In this document: in pieces, positions 1 to 12,711 of the stretch
How positions within the stretch are numbered: the first letter of the stretch is position 1
Layout: every line of letters starts with the position of its first letter
From: Syngnathus acus
Taxonomy: Eukaryota > Chordata > Actinopteri > Syngnathiformes > Syngnathidae
Length of the DNA: 64,000 nt
Assembly (NCBI RefSeq): GCF_901709675.1
Contig: NC_051087.1
Location: 3,242,001-3,306,000, forward strand
Direction: 5' to 3'
Position numbers and translations under genes: made by a program
The notes under the pieces: generated by a model
What the model saw: only the letters and a program-made list of their open reading frames with translations
What the model was told of the DNA's origin: nothing
The model's database searches: none

Positions 1-3000
1 GGGGGGGGGGGGGCGTTTCGAAATGCAGACGACTGCTCTTATTTTAAATGACCGGAATATCTTGACTGGACGTTTAAAATGGATTATCTGGGAAAGCTCA
101 GCATTAGCGGTTGTTTCCGAACAGGATATTGCTTTGTATATTTCAGCGGCTAATTTATATCCATCATTTTGAGGGAGATGAGCTCGTATCAGGGCACGCT
201 CCTTTGAACCTCTCTCCAAGTAGATTAAAAAAAAAAAAAAAAAAACATCTCATGCATATGTTTATGATTAAGAGCAAACCGACGTGAGGCCAAGCCAGAC
301 AAAAAATTAAGAAAAACAGCTGCTCGACTCTGCTGAGACGTAAACAACTTTACGCTGATGCAATTATGCTAATTCTAAGACTGTACGTTTATTTTGATAA
401 TAAATCTTGGGCTGCGCTCGAGTAGCTTTGCATGACTCACTGCTAAAAATTGATTTCAAAAGTGATTGTACTCGACGTTATTTCCACTTTAATAAATAAA
501 GGTCACATCCTTTGTCTTGGACCATTTCCCAAAAGAAAGCAGTGGGATTTTATACTAAAATACTATAATTAGTAAATGACTACATTTCATTTTAATTAAA
601 GTAAAATATAATAATAATAATAATTAAAAGGTAAAAAAAAGTTAATTTCTATTACTTAACATTTGTACTTGCTGAACCTGACACATTCTGTGGTTCCGAC
701 TGGCACGAGCCACAAATAAACGGCGATGTCTGGCAGCGAGATCTACGACATATTTGACCAACTTTGACTATAAATAGTCTTCCATGACAAACATTTACGT
801 TTTCCAATACACCGGTGAATCAATGTGGTCAAAAAGAATATTCGCTAATCGCACCTGTGGGATTGAATAACACATTTAACGTGCAACGGCTCAGCAGCGT
901 ATATGTCTAAACTTGGGCTACATTGTTAATGCTGCAGAGGATTGTTGATTGGTTTTGACAGTAATAGCGGTTTAATCGAAGCCAGATGTGGCCACCACAC
1001 GTATGTACTTTGTACATACCAACGACAGTTTTGCTAGCATTGTAAAATAAAGCACCATATATATATATTTTTTATACTAGCTAAAAACGCTGAAATGCTG
1101 CACCCGGGATACAAGGTAGACAGAATTGTTGGCGAGCATTTAAAGTGCTCCAAAAATGGCCCAAAAAGTGGATTTGAATCTGCTTCTTATAAAAGCTTAA
1201 ACATTCAAGACTCAAATTGAGCATGAAGTCAAAAGTTGCTAACGTGACAATTGTAACCTTCAAAGTCTAAAACGGTGGTTTCTGCATGACATTAACATTA
1301 AAGTTTCGATGCTTAACATTGGCAGACTTTTTTACAGTCTGACCAAAGGCTCTTGAAAATGTCAACTTTTGTCACATTCTTTTATTTTGACTATACTCTC
1401 ACCCTAAAACAACAAATATAATCATCTATGTTAATAGAGTATTGCTGGAGTAAAAATTAACCCTAATCACTAACATCTAACCAAAATCCCTAGCTAATCA
1501 ATACATCGGAAAAACAATCTTGTCATTTTTTTGCATATTACTGGATCTCAATTCAATCATTTATGCGTAACTTGACCAAACGTCCACGGCAGAAGATTGT
1601 TTTCTATGTAGACTGACACTTTGTACAAATTCAACCTTCTGGAAATGTCTTCTCCGAGTGAGTTTCTTTCAGCAAGTGTTTCCTGGAATTCGATAATTAT
1701 CATCACCATTGATTCCAAGTTCGTCTCTAAATTCGCAGATTTTTGGACCAGGCTGATAGATAACATCTGGAGCGATTGGTTTGCCATTTAAAAAAATGTC
1801 TGTTCTTGAAAGTAGCTTTTATCTGACTTCAAGATCTGCCCATCCTAAGAAAAGTAGTTCTTTGTTGCACAGGGCAGTGACGACACTGCCACTGCGACGT
1901 CTTCGCTATTATCTCTCCTGATAGTTGTCGTAGCTTGAATGACCGCACGACACAATGCCTTCATTGTGCCCTCGCCGCACTTGTGATGTTGTCCACCTCT
2001 TTGTATATTTTCTTCTATCAAAAAGCAATTTCCTGGTAGAGACTTTAATCCTGCCACATTTGTGATCACTCATCTCATCCTGACATTATAACAAGGAAAA
2101 TCCCCAAACATTTCCTGCCTGCTTTTGATTTTGAAGAGATGTCTTTGGGTACGTACTTGGCCTGTCCTTGTCTTTGCAACCAATTGCGACCTTAAATGGA
2201 GACAGAAAAAGAAAATGGGAATTCGCTACCTTCGCAAGCTCAGTGGGATACCGACGTAAAGTTTCAGCTCATAAGTTGAAGCAAAAAATCATTTTTCGAG
2301 GACCCGGTCAATTATCTCAGCCGTCATCGGCTTTGAGTCGTCAGAGGAGAACAAGTTTACCTTTGGTCATCTTTGAACATTGACTCCAACGAAGAGCTGA
2401 CGTTGTTTAAGGTCATGGTATTCTAAAAAAAGAATTGACTGTGAAAGATTTTGTTTCTAAATCCTTGAGGTCATCTTTTCCTCTGGCTTATTCTTATTCA
2501 AAGAATTAGCTGTGACTTTTTTCCACTTCCTTTTCATCTATTTCAAAGAGCCTCCTGCTGTGTTAACAACCAGCTTCTCTGATCTTCTTGGATGAGACTT
2601 TGTAGCCACCTCCAAACAAATCAGTTGCCATGAAGTCGAGGCATTGAGAGTCCAGACGATATAGATAAGTTTCCAAATGTAGGTTGTGCCCCATTGTAAA
2701 AGTAAATAATCAAGGAAAGTGCAGATATCTGTCAAATCCACTTAAGTAGCAGAGGAGCATTTGTAAAGCGCAGGTGAGCTGAGGGACAACCTGCAAATTG
2801 TTGCTTTCTGCCATCGAGAGAAGTTCATTTCCTTGAATTATTGGCCCCTTTTGAATGACCGCTTCCTCTCCAGACACTCACTTCTCTTTTTCATAATAAT
2901 CGCGCTGGAATTCCTCTCAGGAGTGCGCCTCCATCGTGACCTTTTTTCATCGGCGACATCGGCAATATCCTCCCCTTAACCTCCGGAGGCCCCTCCAGCG

Positions 3001-3672
3001 GCCAAAATTCATCAGAGTATAGCCGAGAGCAAAATGTCAGGGTAGGTTTTTATTTATGGCCGCCACCCGTCGCGGTCCTCCTCGGCCTGTGTTTTCACCA
3101 GTGTCCACATGTGTCTCTGCCATTGCTTGCTCTTTGTCCCTAGCAAAGAGAATCACAAAGACAAAGCTCATTCCTGGGGCGCGTGTTTTCAATTTCTCCG
3201 CCAAAGCAAGTGATTTGTATGCACCAGCGGTGATAAGTCAATGTCGGCAAAACAGAGTGGCTTTTCATGGCCATGCGCTTTCATGTGACCTTAACCGTTA
3301 AAAGACTCCATGCTTTCATATTTGACATGATCTTGCCTTGGAGGCACCTGCTCAATTAGCTGATGGCTTATCGCAACGGTTGATGTCACTACCTACGTAT
3401 TTCTCTTTGACCATGTGCTCAAACTTTTTTTCTTTGGGCTTCAGTCACCTGATGTGATTGTTCATGAGATTTAGTGCTGTGTGATTCAAGAAAGACAAAT
3501 CCACAGAGAACCATCTATCAATGATTGTTGATCATCAGAAGAGCCCTAAATAGGTGGCGGTGACTGGTTGGCAGTGAAGCTCATAGGTTGACAGAAGCAT
3601 TCCCACACAATTTGGAATGGGCTTTTCATTTGTAGTTCGATTGGAAATTTACCAGATGTGATCAGATCATGT
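1..3672. other. Gene-free flank, 5' part
   Basis: No gene is recognised here. The window opens with a run of 13 G, which looks like an assembly or repeat edge rather than a telomere. The rest is AT-rich with short homopolymers and scattered open frames of 60-80 codons that match no family I know. The minus strand of about 1,560-2,760 has several consecutive short frames, but none could be joined into a recognisable protein. Confidence 0.6.
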
Positions 3673-3816
3673 CTCGGTGAAGCAGCATGTGGCTCATTGC
3701 CCAAGGTTGTTTTCATTCTCTCTTCTCCAAGTAGCTGTCAACCACATGATGTTTATGAGTAAGCGGTGGTCGGTTTTTGTGTAAGTGCGACAGCAGCTGC
3801 CTCACTTATCAGGAGA
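3673..3816 (+). repeat. Dispersed repeat, copy A
   Basis: This segment is clearly similar, in the same orientation, to 18,820-18,956 inside a papss1 intron. Shared blocks include CTCGGTGAAGCAGC, TGTGGCTC, GCCCAAGGTTG and CCAAGTA(G/A)CTGTCAA. The two copies differ by many substitutions and small indels, so they are old. I do not recognise the family. It has no visible terminal inverted repeats or A tail, so it may be an old SINE or a duplicated segment. Confidence 0.6.
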
Positions 3817-6800
3817 CTTTTGTGTCTGCTCTGCACAACCTTGCGTAATCCCGCCGGACGAGAATGACAAAGACGATTCTTGCTGTTTCTCAGTTTTTAT
3901 TGCAGAACATTTTCACATAATTTAACATCATACAAGCTGAAGATGCTAAATATACAAACTAATCATTCTCCATTAGGGTTTTAGCACAACGTGACCAATA
4001 CTGTTAGTGCTAATAGTGATGCTATCGTGCTAACGTAATGAGATGCTTTTCTGCCAATTCGAGGCACGAGATTTAGAGGCTGTTTTTGCATATTGTGCTT
4101 TAAATGCCACAACTTGCTGCCTGATTTAAAATAATCTTCAACCAATGTTCATATGTTAGCGCTCACGCTAATGGTCAGCCACTGTTATTGTACAACAATG
4201 GAAATAAGCTAATGCTATCACCGCAAGAGAGGTATCCTAATTGGTCCATATTAACGCAATGGCTAATGTAGCATCTGTTTAATTTTATTGCTGTTATTGC
4301 AAAGTGTAGTTAGTACATATTAGCGTGGAAATTTCTGTCTAAATTTTTGGAGAACTGATTGTCTTTTCTGGAGCAAAAACATCTAGATAGAAAATATTTG
4401 AAAAGCACTGAAAAGGATTCAGTTTGACCTGGCAAAACTCATAAAACACTGGATAATATTTCTTTGCAGGATTAACGTCTGGCACTAATGACACCGTTTG
4501 AGTGCTGCGGGGTATTGTTTTGCGAGGGAGAACAAGCCAGCATCAATAAAAAATTGAGAAAAAAAAAAAAAAGGCACCCATAAGCCGAGCGCCGAACCTT
4601 TCCGATGGATCAGACAATTTGGAGCCGTTTGCGAACTCCCATCGCTCTCGCAGCCTGGATACAGACAAATACACATCGAAGCGCCAAAACAATGCCTTAA
4701 TGGACCATCAATCAGATGCGTCAAATCGGCCATCTTTGATCCGAAGTTTCACACATGTTCAGCTGCACGGCTTCTGAAGACAAATCACAGGCTGTCTCTT
4801 TGTGATCTATTATCATATGGACTCGTCGTATCGTAGTGTGTTTTTTTTAACGGCGTGATTTATAGGACAAAAGGCTGCTCGTCGCAGTAAAAGTCTCACG
4901 TTTAGCAACAAAGACAAAACCATCGAACACTTCATGCAGGTGCAGTTATATATATATCAACAAAACATCTTGGGTTTTTTTCATACAGAATTGTAATAGT
5001 TGCTAAAATGTCTTTTGTTGCCAAATGTTGAGGTTTTTTTGTGTGTATGTCTCTCAAAGTCGTCAAAGGGAGTCGTTGCGGGGCACATTTTGTCAGGCCC
5101 AGAATTGAACCTTGAGAAGCAGCCTAAATGTCTGTGGTCAGCGGCACAATAGAGATGATCCTGTCCTTAGGCGAGGATGAGACAGCAACAAAAGTGACAA
5201 AACATTTCCGCTGCTTTGAGGCGACGTGAAACCAAATCCTTTTACCTGAAGCAATGCAAGGTGTTGTCTGGGCAGCATTTTTTTTTTTTTTTTAGGTTGG
5301 GTTACTTTTTGAAAAAATCTTTATTTCCTGCACCCTGCATTTGCGGCAAAGACAATTTTTGCTCCAATGACAATTGGAGAGGTCACATGACCAAACACAG
5401 CTAAACACTAGGATATCAGAGCGATCTCCTAAGTGACTTAATGTCAATGTTTGTTTTTCAAGGTAGCTTCTCCGTGGTGACCATTGATTTGATCATATGC
5501 ACCAGTCAGGTATGCACATTTTAAATTCATTTTGATAACTTTGTCACTATGGTGTAATTTTTAATTCCTGTCCCTTTCAAATAGCAGGAGTTGAAAATTA
5601 AAAACTAGAAAAAATATATATCCTGAGCATTTATTTTTATGTGGGGTGAATTAAGTAATATTTCCCCCCTTGCCTATTAACCCTCTTCAATATTTGTTTT
5701 AAAAAATAAAACTTATTTGCAGTCAACATTGAATTCAGTCAAGCCACAAACTCCTCGATTGTGACGAGAAATGATTATTCTCCTTGCTTTTTTTTTTTTA
5801 TTATTCTTTTCTTCTACTAATTCTATTTTTTAACTGTGCCAGTCTGGATTCCCTGTTGCAACATGCTGCCTCTCACTGGCAAGTCTTGGTACTACACTTG
5901 GCCTTTCTCATCTTTGTATGTTTGAACCGTGTACCCTTACATTATTATTTCCTCATTTAAGGCAAAACATTAAGAACAAAAAAGTCATCACTCAACCAGC
6001 ATGAAATAAATTGTTAGCAAAAAAAAATGCAATTAAGCATTGTCGCGCGCCAACCGCACAATGATTTTTCATATTGTTTTGTGCGTGATTCTGTTGATGG
6101 ATGAAAGACACATTTCCTATATCTGAGATAAAAGAAACACTATTATTCTTGCCATATTTGTACTTGTCAGCAGCAACCTTTGGAAGCATTTTTATTTTTT
6201 TTACTATTCGTCATCTGCTGTTTTGTTGTTCACGGCAAGCATGTGGTTCAGTGTTTATTCCAAAAACCCCTTATGTGTATATTTCGTCATAAAGTTGGAG
6301 GTTTCGACTGGAGTAAGAAACTTATATATTGCGAAAATTAAAAAAAAAAAATTACTTGAAATAGGAATGAAAAGAAAGTTAATATTTGATCTTGGAGTAG
6401 TTGTTGCAAATCTGCATCACTGATTTCAGGTTCTCAATACTTCCCAAAAAGTGTCAAGACTCTGTCAGAATTATTTTCATGCGAAAACTAGCCAAGAGGT
6501 TGAAGGAAAATATCAGATTTTCTACAACAGTCAGAAATCAATATGTCCCCAAAAAAATAATTTGGCATGGTAGAGTTAATACGAATATCAAAGTGGGCCT
6601 GATTGCATCCTTGGCCCCAAATGTTGATAGAATCCATTAAAAATCAACTCCAATGCATTTTCTGATCTGACAGAGCCGTAATGCCTTTTAACGGAATTCC
6701 AAACTGAAGAAGAGGATTTCTCCGTGTCAGAATGTGTGCTATCGGCACTATATCAATGTCAGGATTATTGATGTCCAACAGCGGCGTTGACTTGAGTGAG

Positions 6801-9800
6801 CGAAGCGCATCGGGGCAGATTATGACGTGCTGGCATCCGAACGCACCACATCATAAAAGTCCAAACGCTCCCTCGGGTCGCACATTTGATACTGTTGCCG
6901 GGTACGCCGAGCGTGTTTTCCCCAATGTGTTGTGCAGTCCACTTTGAATCTAAAACGACGCACTCTTGTCTTGTTTTGGCTCCAAATAAGCCCTGAGAGG
7001 TACTGGCCGAGATTGAATCTGTCAACAGTGGTTATTTGGTTTTCAGCCCGTTTTCGATTTCCCGTAAACTCCTTTATATGCTGTGATTGTTCAAAAGGAG
7101 CAGAAATTGGAACCGATATATTTGTCGACGCGTGGGTGGAATTTGTTGTTGAATTCTTGGAAATGCGATCTTTCTGATATTACCAAATCCCCGTCATGAA
7201 TTTCATATTAGATCAGAGCAACACAAAGAATATCCGATTTTGCTATTGTCCCGATCTGGGAATTGCGTATTTGCTCTTTATCAGCTTGTCATCGCCCAAC
7301 AATGTTGCAATGTGAAACAGATGTTTTGGGGTTTTTTTTTTTTGTCTCTCGTTCAAAATAATCAAAGGGGAGTAATTTATCAGCTCACTTTAACTGCTAT
7401 TTTGTTCATTTTACCATTGCAAAAATGTTGTGGTGCAAAAGGTTGTCGGACTTATGTAACCATAAAACTACTGTATGTCGTGGCATGTTTTTAGAACTAG
7501 TTCAGATGGCATTTAACATTTTAAGTTTGGTTTTATCCAAGAGTAATGTTTTGATGGTCCCAACCCATAGGGATTTTTTTTAGGCTAATGTCGATTCTGA
7601 TATTTGGCAGAATAAAGTTCCCATAGCTGATTAGTCGGCCGATTAATTAAAAAAAAATGAAAAATTAATAAACTAACTTTTTTTTTAAATTACGGGCAAA
7701 TAATTAACTGATTTAAATTTGTCTTCAAGTATTTCATTGCGGTTCATAACAGAGAGAAAAATCTTCAAAAATTGGATGATTTTTATACACAATATTTGGT
7801 GGGTCATGTTTGAATGTCATTATTTTTGCCTGTTGTGATGTGTTCATTTGTTTAAAAAAAATAATAGTAAAAATAATCATCTGCGTTTTAAAGTCTTAAT
7901 ATCGGCCAACTAAATCCACCTGGCTTTGTTCATGATTCAATTACATGTATCATTTTTTCATTCAAATTTTGAAATCAATAAATAGATTTTTAGTCAACCA
8001 ATTTTGCGCCACTAAGTTGAAAGGGGAAATTGCTTGATGTGAGTTCTTTATTCAGAGACTCAAATTATTCCCATAGCCTGTTTTTCCTGTTGATTATGCT
8101 CCATAATGATCCGTTCCTCTGCTTTCTCAGGTTGTGCCGCTTTATTTATATGTACTCGGAAACTGGACGGAAGATCAAGGAAACCAGCAGACCATTTGCA
8201 CATCCAGCCACAGCGATTGGAATCTGCGTTCAATCAGCTTATTTATCCTCCCATTTGCGAGCTTGACCGTGTGGGCGTGTGATTGTGTCACCGTTCCAGT
8301 TCGACGCTTTGTTTCCAACAAAGCCCTTGACTAATCACTGCAAATTGGGGATCAAAGGCCGGCGCAACATCCAAGACAAATAGCAGCGTAGGCGGGAGGG
8401 CGGGACGAAACCGCATCACTTCTCGGTCCATCACAGGTACTTGCTAATGACGTCAAACGTGTTTTGTTAGCCTCAAAGTGAACCGAGTCATTCTGGATTG
8501 TCGGGAATATCGTTGTGCTGCCGCAGAGCACCTGGCGCAGTGCCAGGCTGCGGAGGCTTCAATATTTAGGCCAACGCACTGCGACATCTCGGCACAGCTG
8601 TTAGGAAAGATGGTGGCGGCCCAGACTTTGGTAGTCTTCGCTACCACCTATGTTTTTTTTTTTTTCCAGAAGGGAAAAGACATGGGGTGTTGAAGGAGAA
8701 GCATCTATCTGCTTCGTCATTTGATGACATCATGGCGTGAAAACAGACCATGGCAACAGCACGTAGAGTCATAACGTACGGCCGTAAAATAAAAGCATAT
8801 GACGGCCAAAGTGGACAAGCGAGGCTGCCAGAAGCGCAGCGAGCAGACATCTGTGCACACGGAAGACCAGCACGGAAAAGACCTGAAGGCTGCGGGAGGT
8901 CAGCTGACTCAACGCTGAGGCATTCTTTGCCGCTTCTTCTGCCAGCTGCACTAAACGACCGCTTAGTCGGTTTCGTCGGACAATAATGGCTCTTTTGAAA
9001 TCGGTTGATTTTTATTTTTTTTTTACACATATTACACCATAAGACAAAGAATGGCGTTCAAAAACCCCTTCAATGATTTCACAACCATTTCTTTTCATTG
9101 TGTGTTAATGAAAACAATAAAATCTAAAAAAAGATTCCTGTTCATGGCAACCAAAAAAAAGACAAATATCATGCCTTTGACTTTCCGGAGCGCAAAGCCC
9201 CCCCCCCCCCCTGCCAATCCATCCATCCTGAGGTCAAGGCAGCTGCGTCTTCAACTGCAATCTTCACTTTTTCATTCTTCGCCTGTGTTTCACATTTAGA
9301 CCCAGGGGCCTCCGCTTGTATTTGCCGCAGATGTCGGCTTGGCAACTTCTAACTTGCTTCTCGTGCCTTTCGGGGGCTTTTTGACGCCAAATGGTCCGTT
9401 GAGTGAATTAGGGAAATATGATATTAAGTTGACACTTTGTAATGGGCGTGTTTCATTGCGCCGGAGTTGATGGATCAAATTCCCCCGTGTTCTTTGTACC
9501 TGGACCAGGTTCATCCATCATGGAACAGTCAGATTATTTTGCGTTTGTATGACCAGCACACATCCGGCAAAGATTAAAAATCTCGTTTTCTCTGCTCCTT
9601 AGTCAGAAACGGATGTTTTTGCTGAAATCAACCCACCTCATACTGTCGATTACCAACGAACCAACCAAGCTAGAAACAAGCCAACAAGCGATTAGTTTTC
9701 TCTGATTTAATTCAGACTTAATTTATGCTCTTAAAACACAAACTTTGTCATCTGTCATGGTGCTTTTAAGTGCTCCCCTCCCTTCTTATGTAATGGACTC

Positions 9801-10227
9801 ATCTACATTTCATCACAAACATGTCTTAAAACGGTCAATTCTTGTTTTCGTCACTTGTTAATAATACTCCGGAGGGGTTTAAGGGACTTTACCTGATCTT
9901 AGGAAATAGGGAAATTATCTCAAATTTTCACTTTTGAGGGCCCCACAACTGGGTTTGCCCTGTTCCCCGGGGGTTCAGATCTGGAGGACCCGGTTCAGTT
10001 CACGAGAAGAGAGCACACGCAGTCAGTCGATGGTTGTAATAAAAACCAAATCTGGGCTCGGCTTGCGGCCATCTGTCACACTGACAGCTACTGTTACCTC
10101 TCGTCTCAGCCGTGGCCTCCTGCAGGTGCTGCTGCTGAGGTCCACCATCAGACAGACCCCCATTTTTATGTTCTAGAGGGTCATAAATTCAACTATCCAA
10201 CCAACTTTAGTACCACCATTACTTTCA
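3817..10227. other. Gene-free flank, middle part
   Basis: No gene is recognised. The region holds AT-rich sequence, poly-A and poly-T runs, and a degenerate stretch around 7,560-7,930 rich in TCGGCC and TTAATTAA words that resembles decayed repeat DNA. The longest open frame (8,641-9,030 minus, 129 codons) has no family features. One exon-like segment (5,463-5,509) has an acceptor and a good donor but no partner exon. Confidence 0.55.
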
Positions 10228-10365
10228 AGAGGCTCTTATGGAGGAGCAATCAGTAGGAATGACAATTAGAGCAATAGATAGATAGATAGTGGCGCCTTGA
10301 CTTATGATTTGAATTTGTTCCCTGATCGTGCTTGTAACTGAAAGCAAATCTTAAGTCCCCTTACC
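10228..10365 (+). repeat. Interspersed repeat fragments
   Basis: Bases 10,228-10,268 share about 40 bases with 15,338-15,378 (common core AGAGGCTCTTA, then GAGCAATCAGTAGGAA). The following 10,290-10,365 resembles a fish repeat whose text runs 'CTTGACTTATGA ... TTGTTCCCTGA'. A related copy is seen at about 43,885-43,950. A short GATA run lies between. These are dispersed repeat debris. Confidence 0.5.
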
Positions 10366-11015
10366 CTATTAACATGAAAGGAAAGCACATTTTGTCACAG
10401 AGAAGAAAGATGATAAGACTCAGTGTACATGATTAATGTACAATTTGTGTAAAGGTTTAGAATTACCGCAGCGTTTCTACTAGGTTTGTTAGCCCTTCTA
10501 TAGCGCTTTGCATCGGGTGTTAGCATTAAGCTAGCAGACGTTCTTTAGACAAAGTTGATGTGGTTTGGTTAAATTCACAATGTGTTTGTTGATTTTTATT
10601 GTGAACTTCGACTGAGATTTATGTAGTCTGCTTTGCGTATTTTTTTTCTAAAGTTAGTCGCTACCTACCAAAATGCTACTTGTGAAACTCGCCGCCACCA
10701 TAGATAGCTAGCATGAGTAAGTGGAGACAAAAAAATTAGGCACGTGACGACTTATATCATGAAAATTATAAACTAATATGGCTCTATTCCAAAATCAAAT
10801 ATGTCCATGACAAATGTATTTCTGAACTTTTTTCTCCTTTCGGATTCCTCCAGAGTTACGAGGCAGATGTTTTACTTTTGACGCGGCGAGTATGATCTCT
10901 TTATGTTCGCACGTCCAACACGAGCCCCTCCGAATGAATACCATTCATAAGGACGCCATAATACACTCGTGACATTATGGCAAATATTACTGTCATACAC
11001 CACGAGTTGAGTTTC

Positions 11016-11412
11016 TAGTAGTGTTGGCTCGTGAGTGAACGATTCGTTCAAAAGACCAATTCTTTTCAGTGAACAAGTGAACGAATCACTCCCTAAAGTG
11101 AGTCGTTCTTTTTTCAGTTCATATTACTTCAACCAGTAGGTATCAGTAATGCGCATTGAAGCTGGTGCCACCTCGCCGTAAAACAAAACGAAGAAGAAAA
11201 TGCCGTAACTTCCTGTTCACGAACGAGTCGTCAATCGCATTTCCTGTTCACTAACCGAAGGGGTCTGTGAGCGAACGAGTCAGTGATTTGCATTTCCAGT
11301 TCATCGCGAGAACGGATCAGTGAGGGAACGAATCGCGACTTTCCCGTTCGCGAACGAGTTAATGGGTGAACTGCCTTCCTTCCCGTGCATCAACGGATCA
11401 GTCAGTGAACGT
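11016..11412. repeat. Degenerate GAACGA/GTTCG repeat block
   Basis: About ten copies of GAACGA, GAACGG or TCGTTC words occur in 400 bases, in a loose unit of about 45-60 bases that often begins TTCC(T/A/C)GTTC and ends near a GAACGAGTC-like word. The block opens with TAGTGTTGGCTCG followed by GAACGATTCGTTC. That resembles the ends of the element at 11,627-14,578, which also carry GATTCGTTC words. Such repeated subterminal motifs are usual near the ends of hAT-type DNA transposons. No coding sequence is seen. Confidence 0.6.
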
Positions 11413-12503
11413 GTTGCGTGAACTATGTAAGCCAGAATGTAGATTTACGATTTGCCAAGGAAAGAAAGAACAGTGCACTCACTGAAACACCACTTGTTTT
11501 ATGCACGTTTTCTCCAAGCTAACAGCTAACCATATTGCAGGAAGGGATGCGCCGGCCGTTATGCAACAACGGGGAGACTTGTGGTTAAGATAGCCTGACT
11601 TGTTTTCTGCATTGGGTTCTGCGCATTAGTGATGTGCATGCCATTCTTTTAAGTGACCTGAATCTTTAGAATCAGTTCACTCAAAAGATTCGTTCAAACG
11701 AATCGTTCAACGAAGTCCGTGTTTTGGTCGAAAGGTACGCTTTATTTTGCGATAGCGCTCGCTCTCACTCCGCTAAGGTCGTGCTGGGTAACTTCATGTT
11801 GGTTACTTTCCTTAGAATTAATCGACAAACATAGTGTGGAACAACTTAAACGTTCGCTGACATGCAGGTCAAATTTATTGGGTGATAGCTCTCACTCATG
11901 TGAGGTCCTCCAAGCTAACCTCGATTTGCTAACTTTCATGATAAATTAATCAACAGTGTGGAACAACTTAAAAATTGAACATTTGGAAGTCACAACTTGT
12001 TTGTTATTATGCTATCAATAAGATTATATGTATTATTATAATGACACAGCTAATGCAAGGGGGGAATATACAGAACCTTTACCCATCCATCTTTGAATCC
12101 ATCACTTTGTTAGTGATTTTAAAGAATATACTGATCCATCCATTCTGTTTTCACAGATGCCAGCATGCGGTCAACCAAAAGCTCCACCTGTAAAAGCGTC
12201 ATCAACGTCAAGTTCAGCAAAAGAGCATCCTCAACCACCGGATGGTGATTGGAAAGATTTTCCTCCATGTGGCATTCCGAGACATCTTAAAATATTGAGT
12301 TTGAAATAACAGTAAAATCTATTGTATTGGGAAATGTGGTTTATTCAATAAACAAGCTTGTAAATTTCAAATGTTGTATCTGTTTTTGTTCCAATGTGTT
12401 AAATATTTTGTGATTATGAGACACATTTGGTATAATAACGATTATATTTTACATAACATAATATTTATCATAAATAACGGCATTCAGGGCCGGACTGGGA
12501 GTA

Positions 12504-12703
12504 TGAAATCCTACTTTAAAACCCTAACTCTGGCTTTAAACTCAACTTTGAAACCCTAACCCTAGTATTAAAGCCTACTTTGAAGCCCTAACCCTAGCAT
12601 GAAACGCTACTTTGAAGCCCTACCCCTAGCTTTAAACCCTACTTTGAAAGCCTAACTCTAGTATGAAACCCTAGCTTTAAACCCTAGTTTGAAACCCTAA
12701 CTC
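12504..12703 (+). repeat. CCCTAA-rich minisatellite
   Basis: About seven degenerate units of around 28-30 bases are built on a pattern like CTACTTTGAAACCCTAACCC followed by TAGTATTAAAG. CCCTAA words occur throughout but are separated by TTTGAA and CTTTAAA words, so this is not a telomeric (TTAGGG)n tract. It lies inside the inverted-repeat element. Confidence 0.75.
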
Positions 12704-12711
12704 TCGGGCCG

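Noticed and set aside
1-13. Telomere or G-quadruplex at the window edge
   Set aside because: A pure G run with no TTAGGG units. Similar G or C runs occur elsewhere in the window (about 30,791, 44,613, 58,251), so this is ordinary homopolymer.
1557-2741. Run of short minus-strand frames that might be a processed pseudogene
   Set aside because: Joining the frames gave no peptide I recognise, there is no poly-A tail at the expected end, and each frame is of chance length.
8641-9030. 129-codon minus-strand frame in the gene-free flank
   Set aside because: No domain, no splice context, low-complexity ends; of a length expected by chance in 64 kb.
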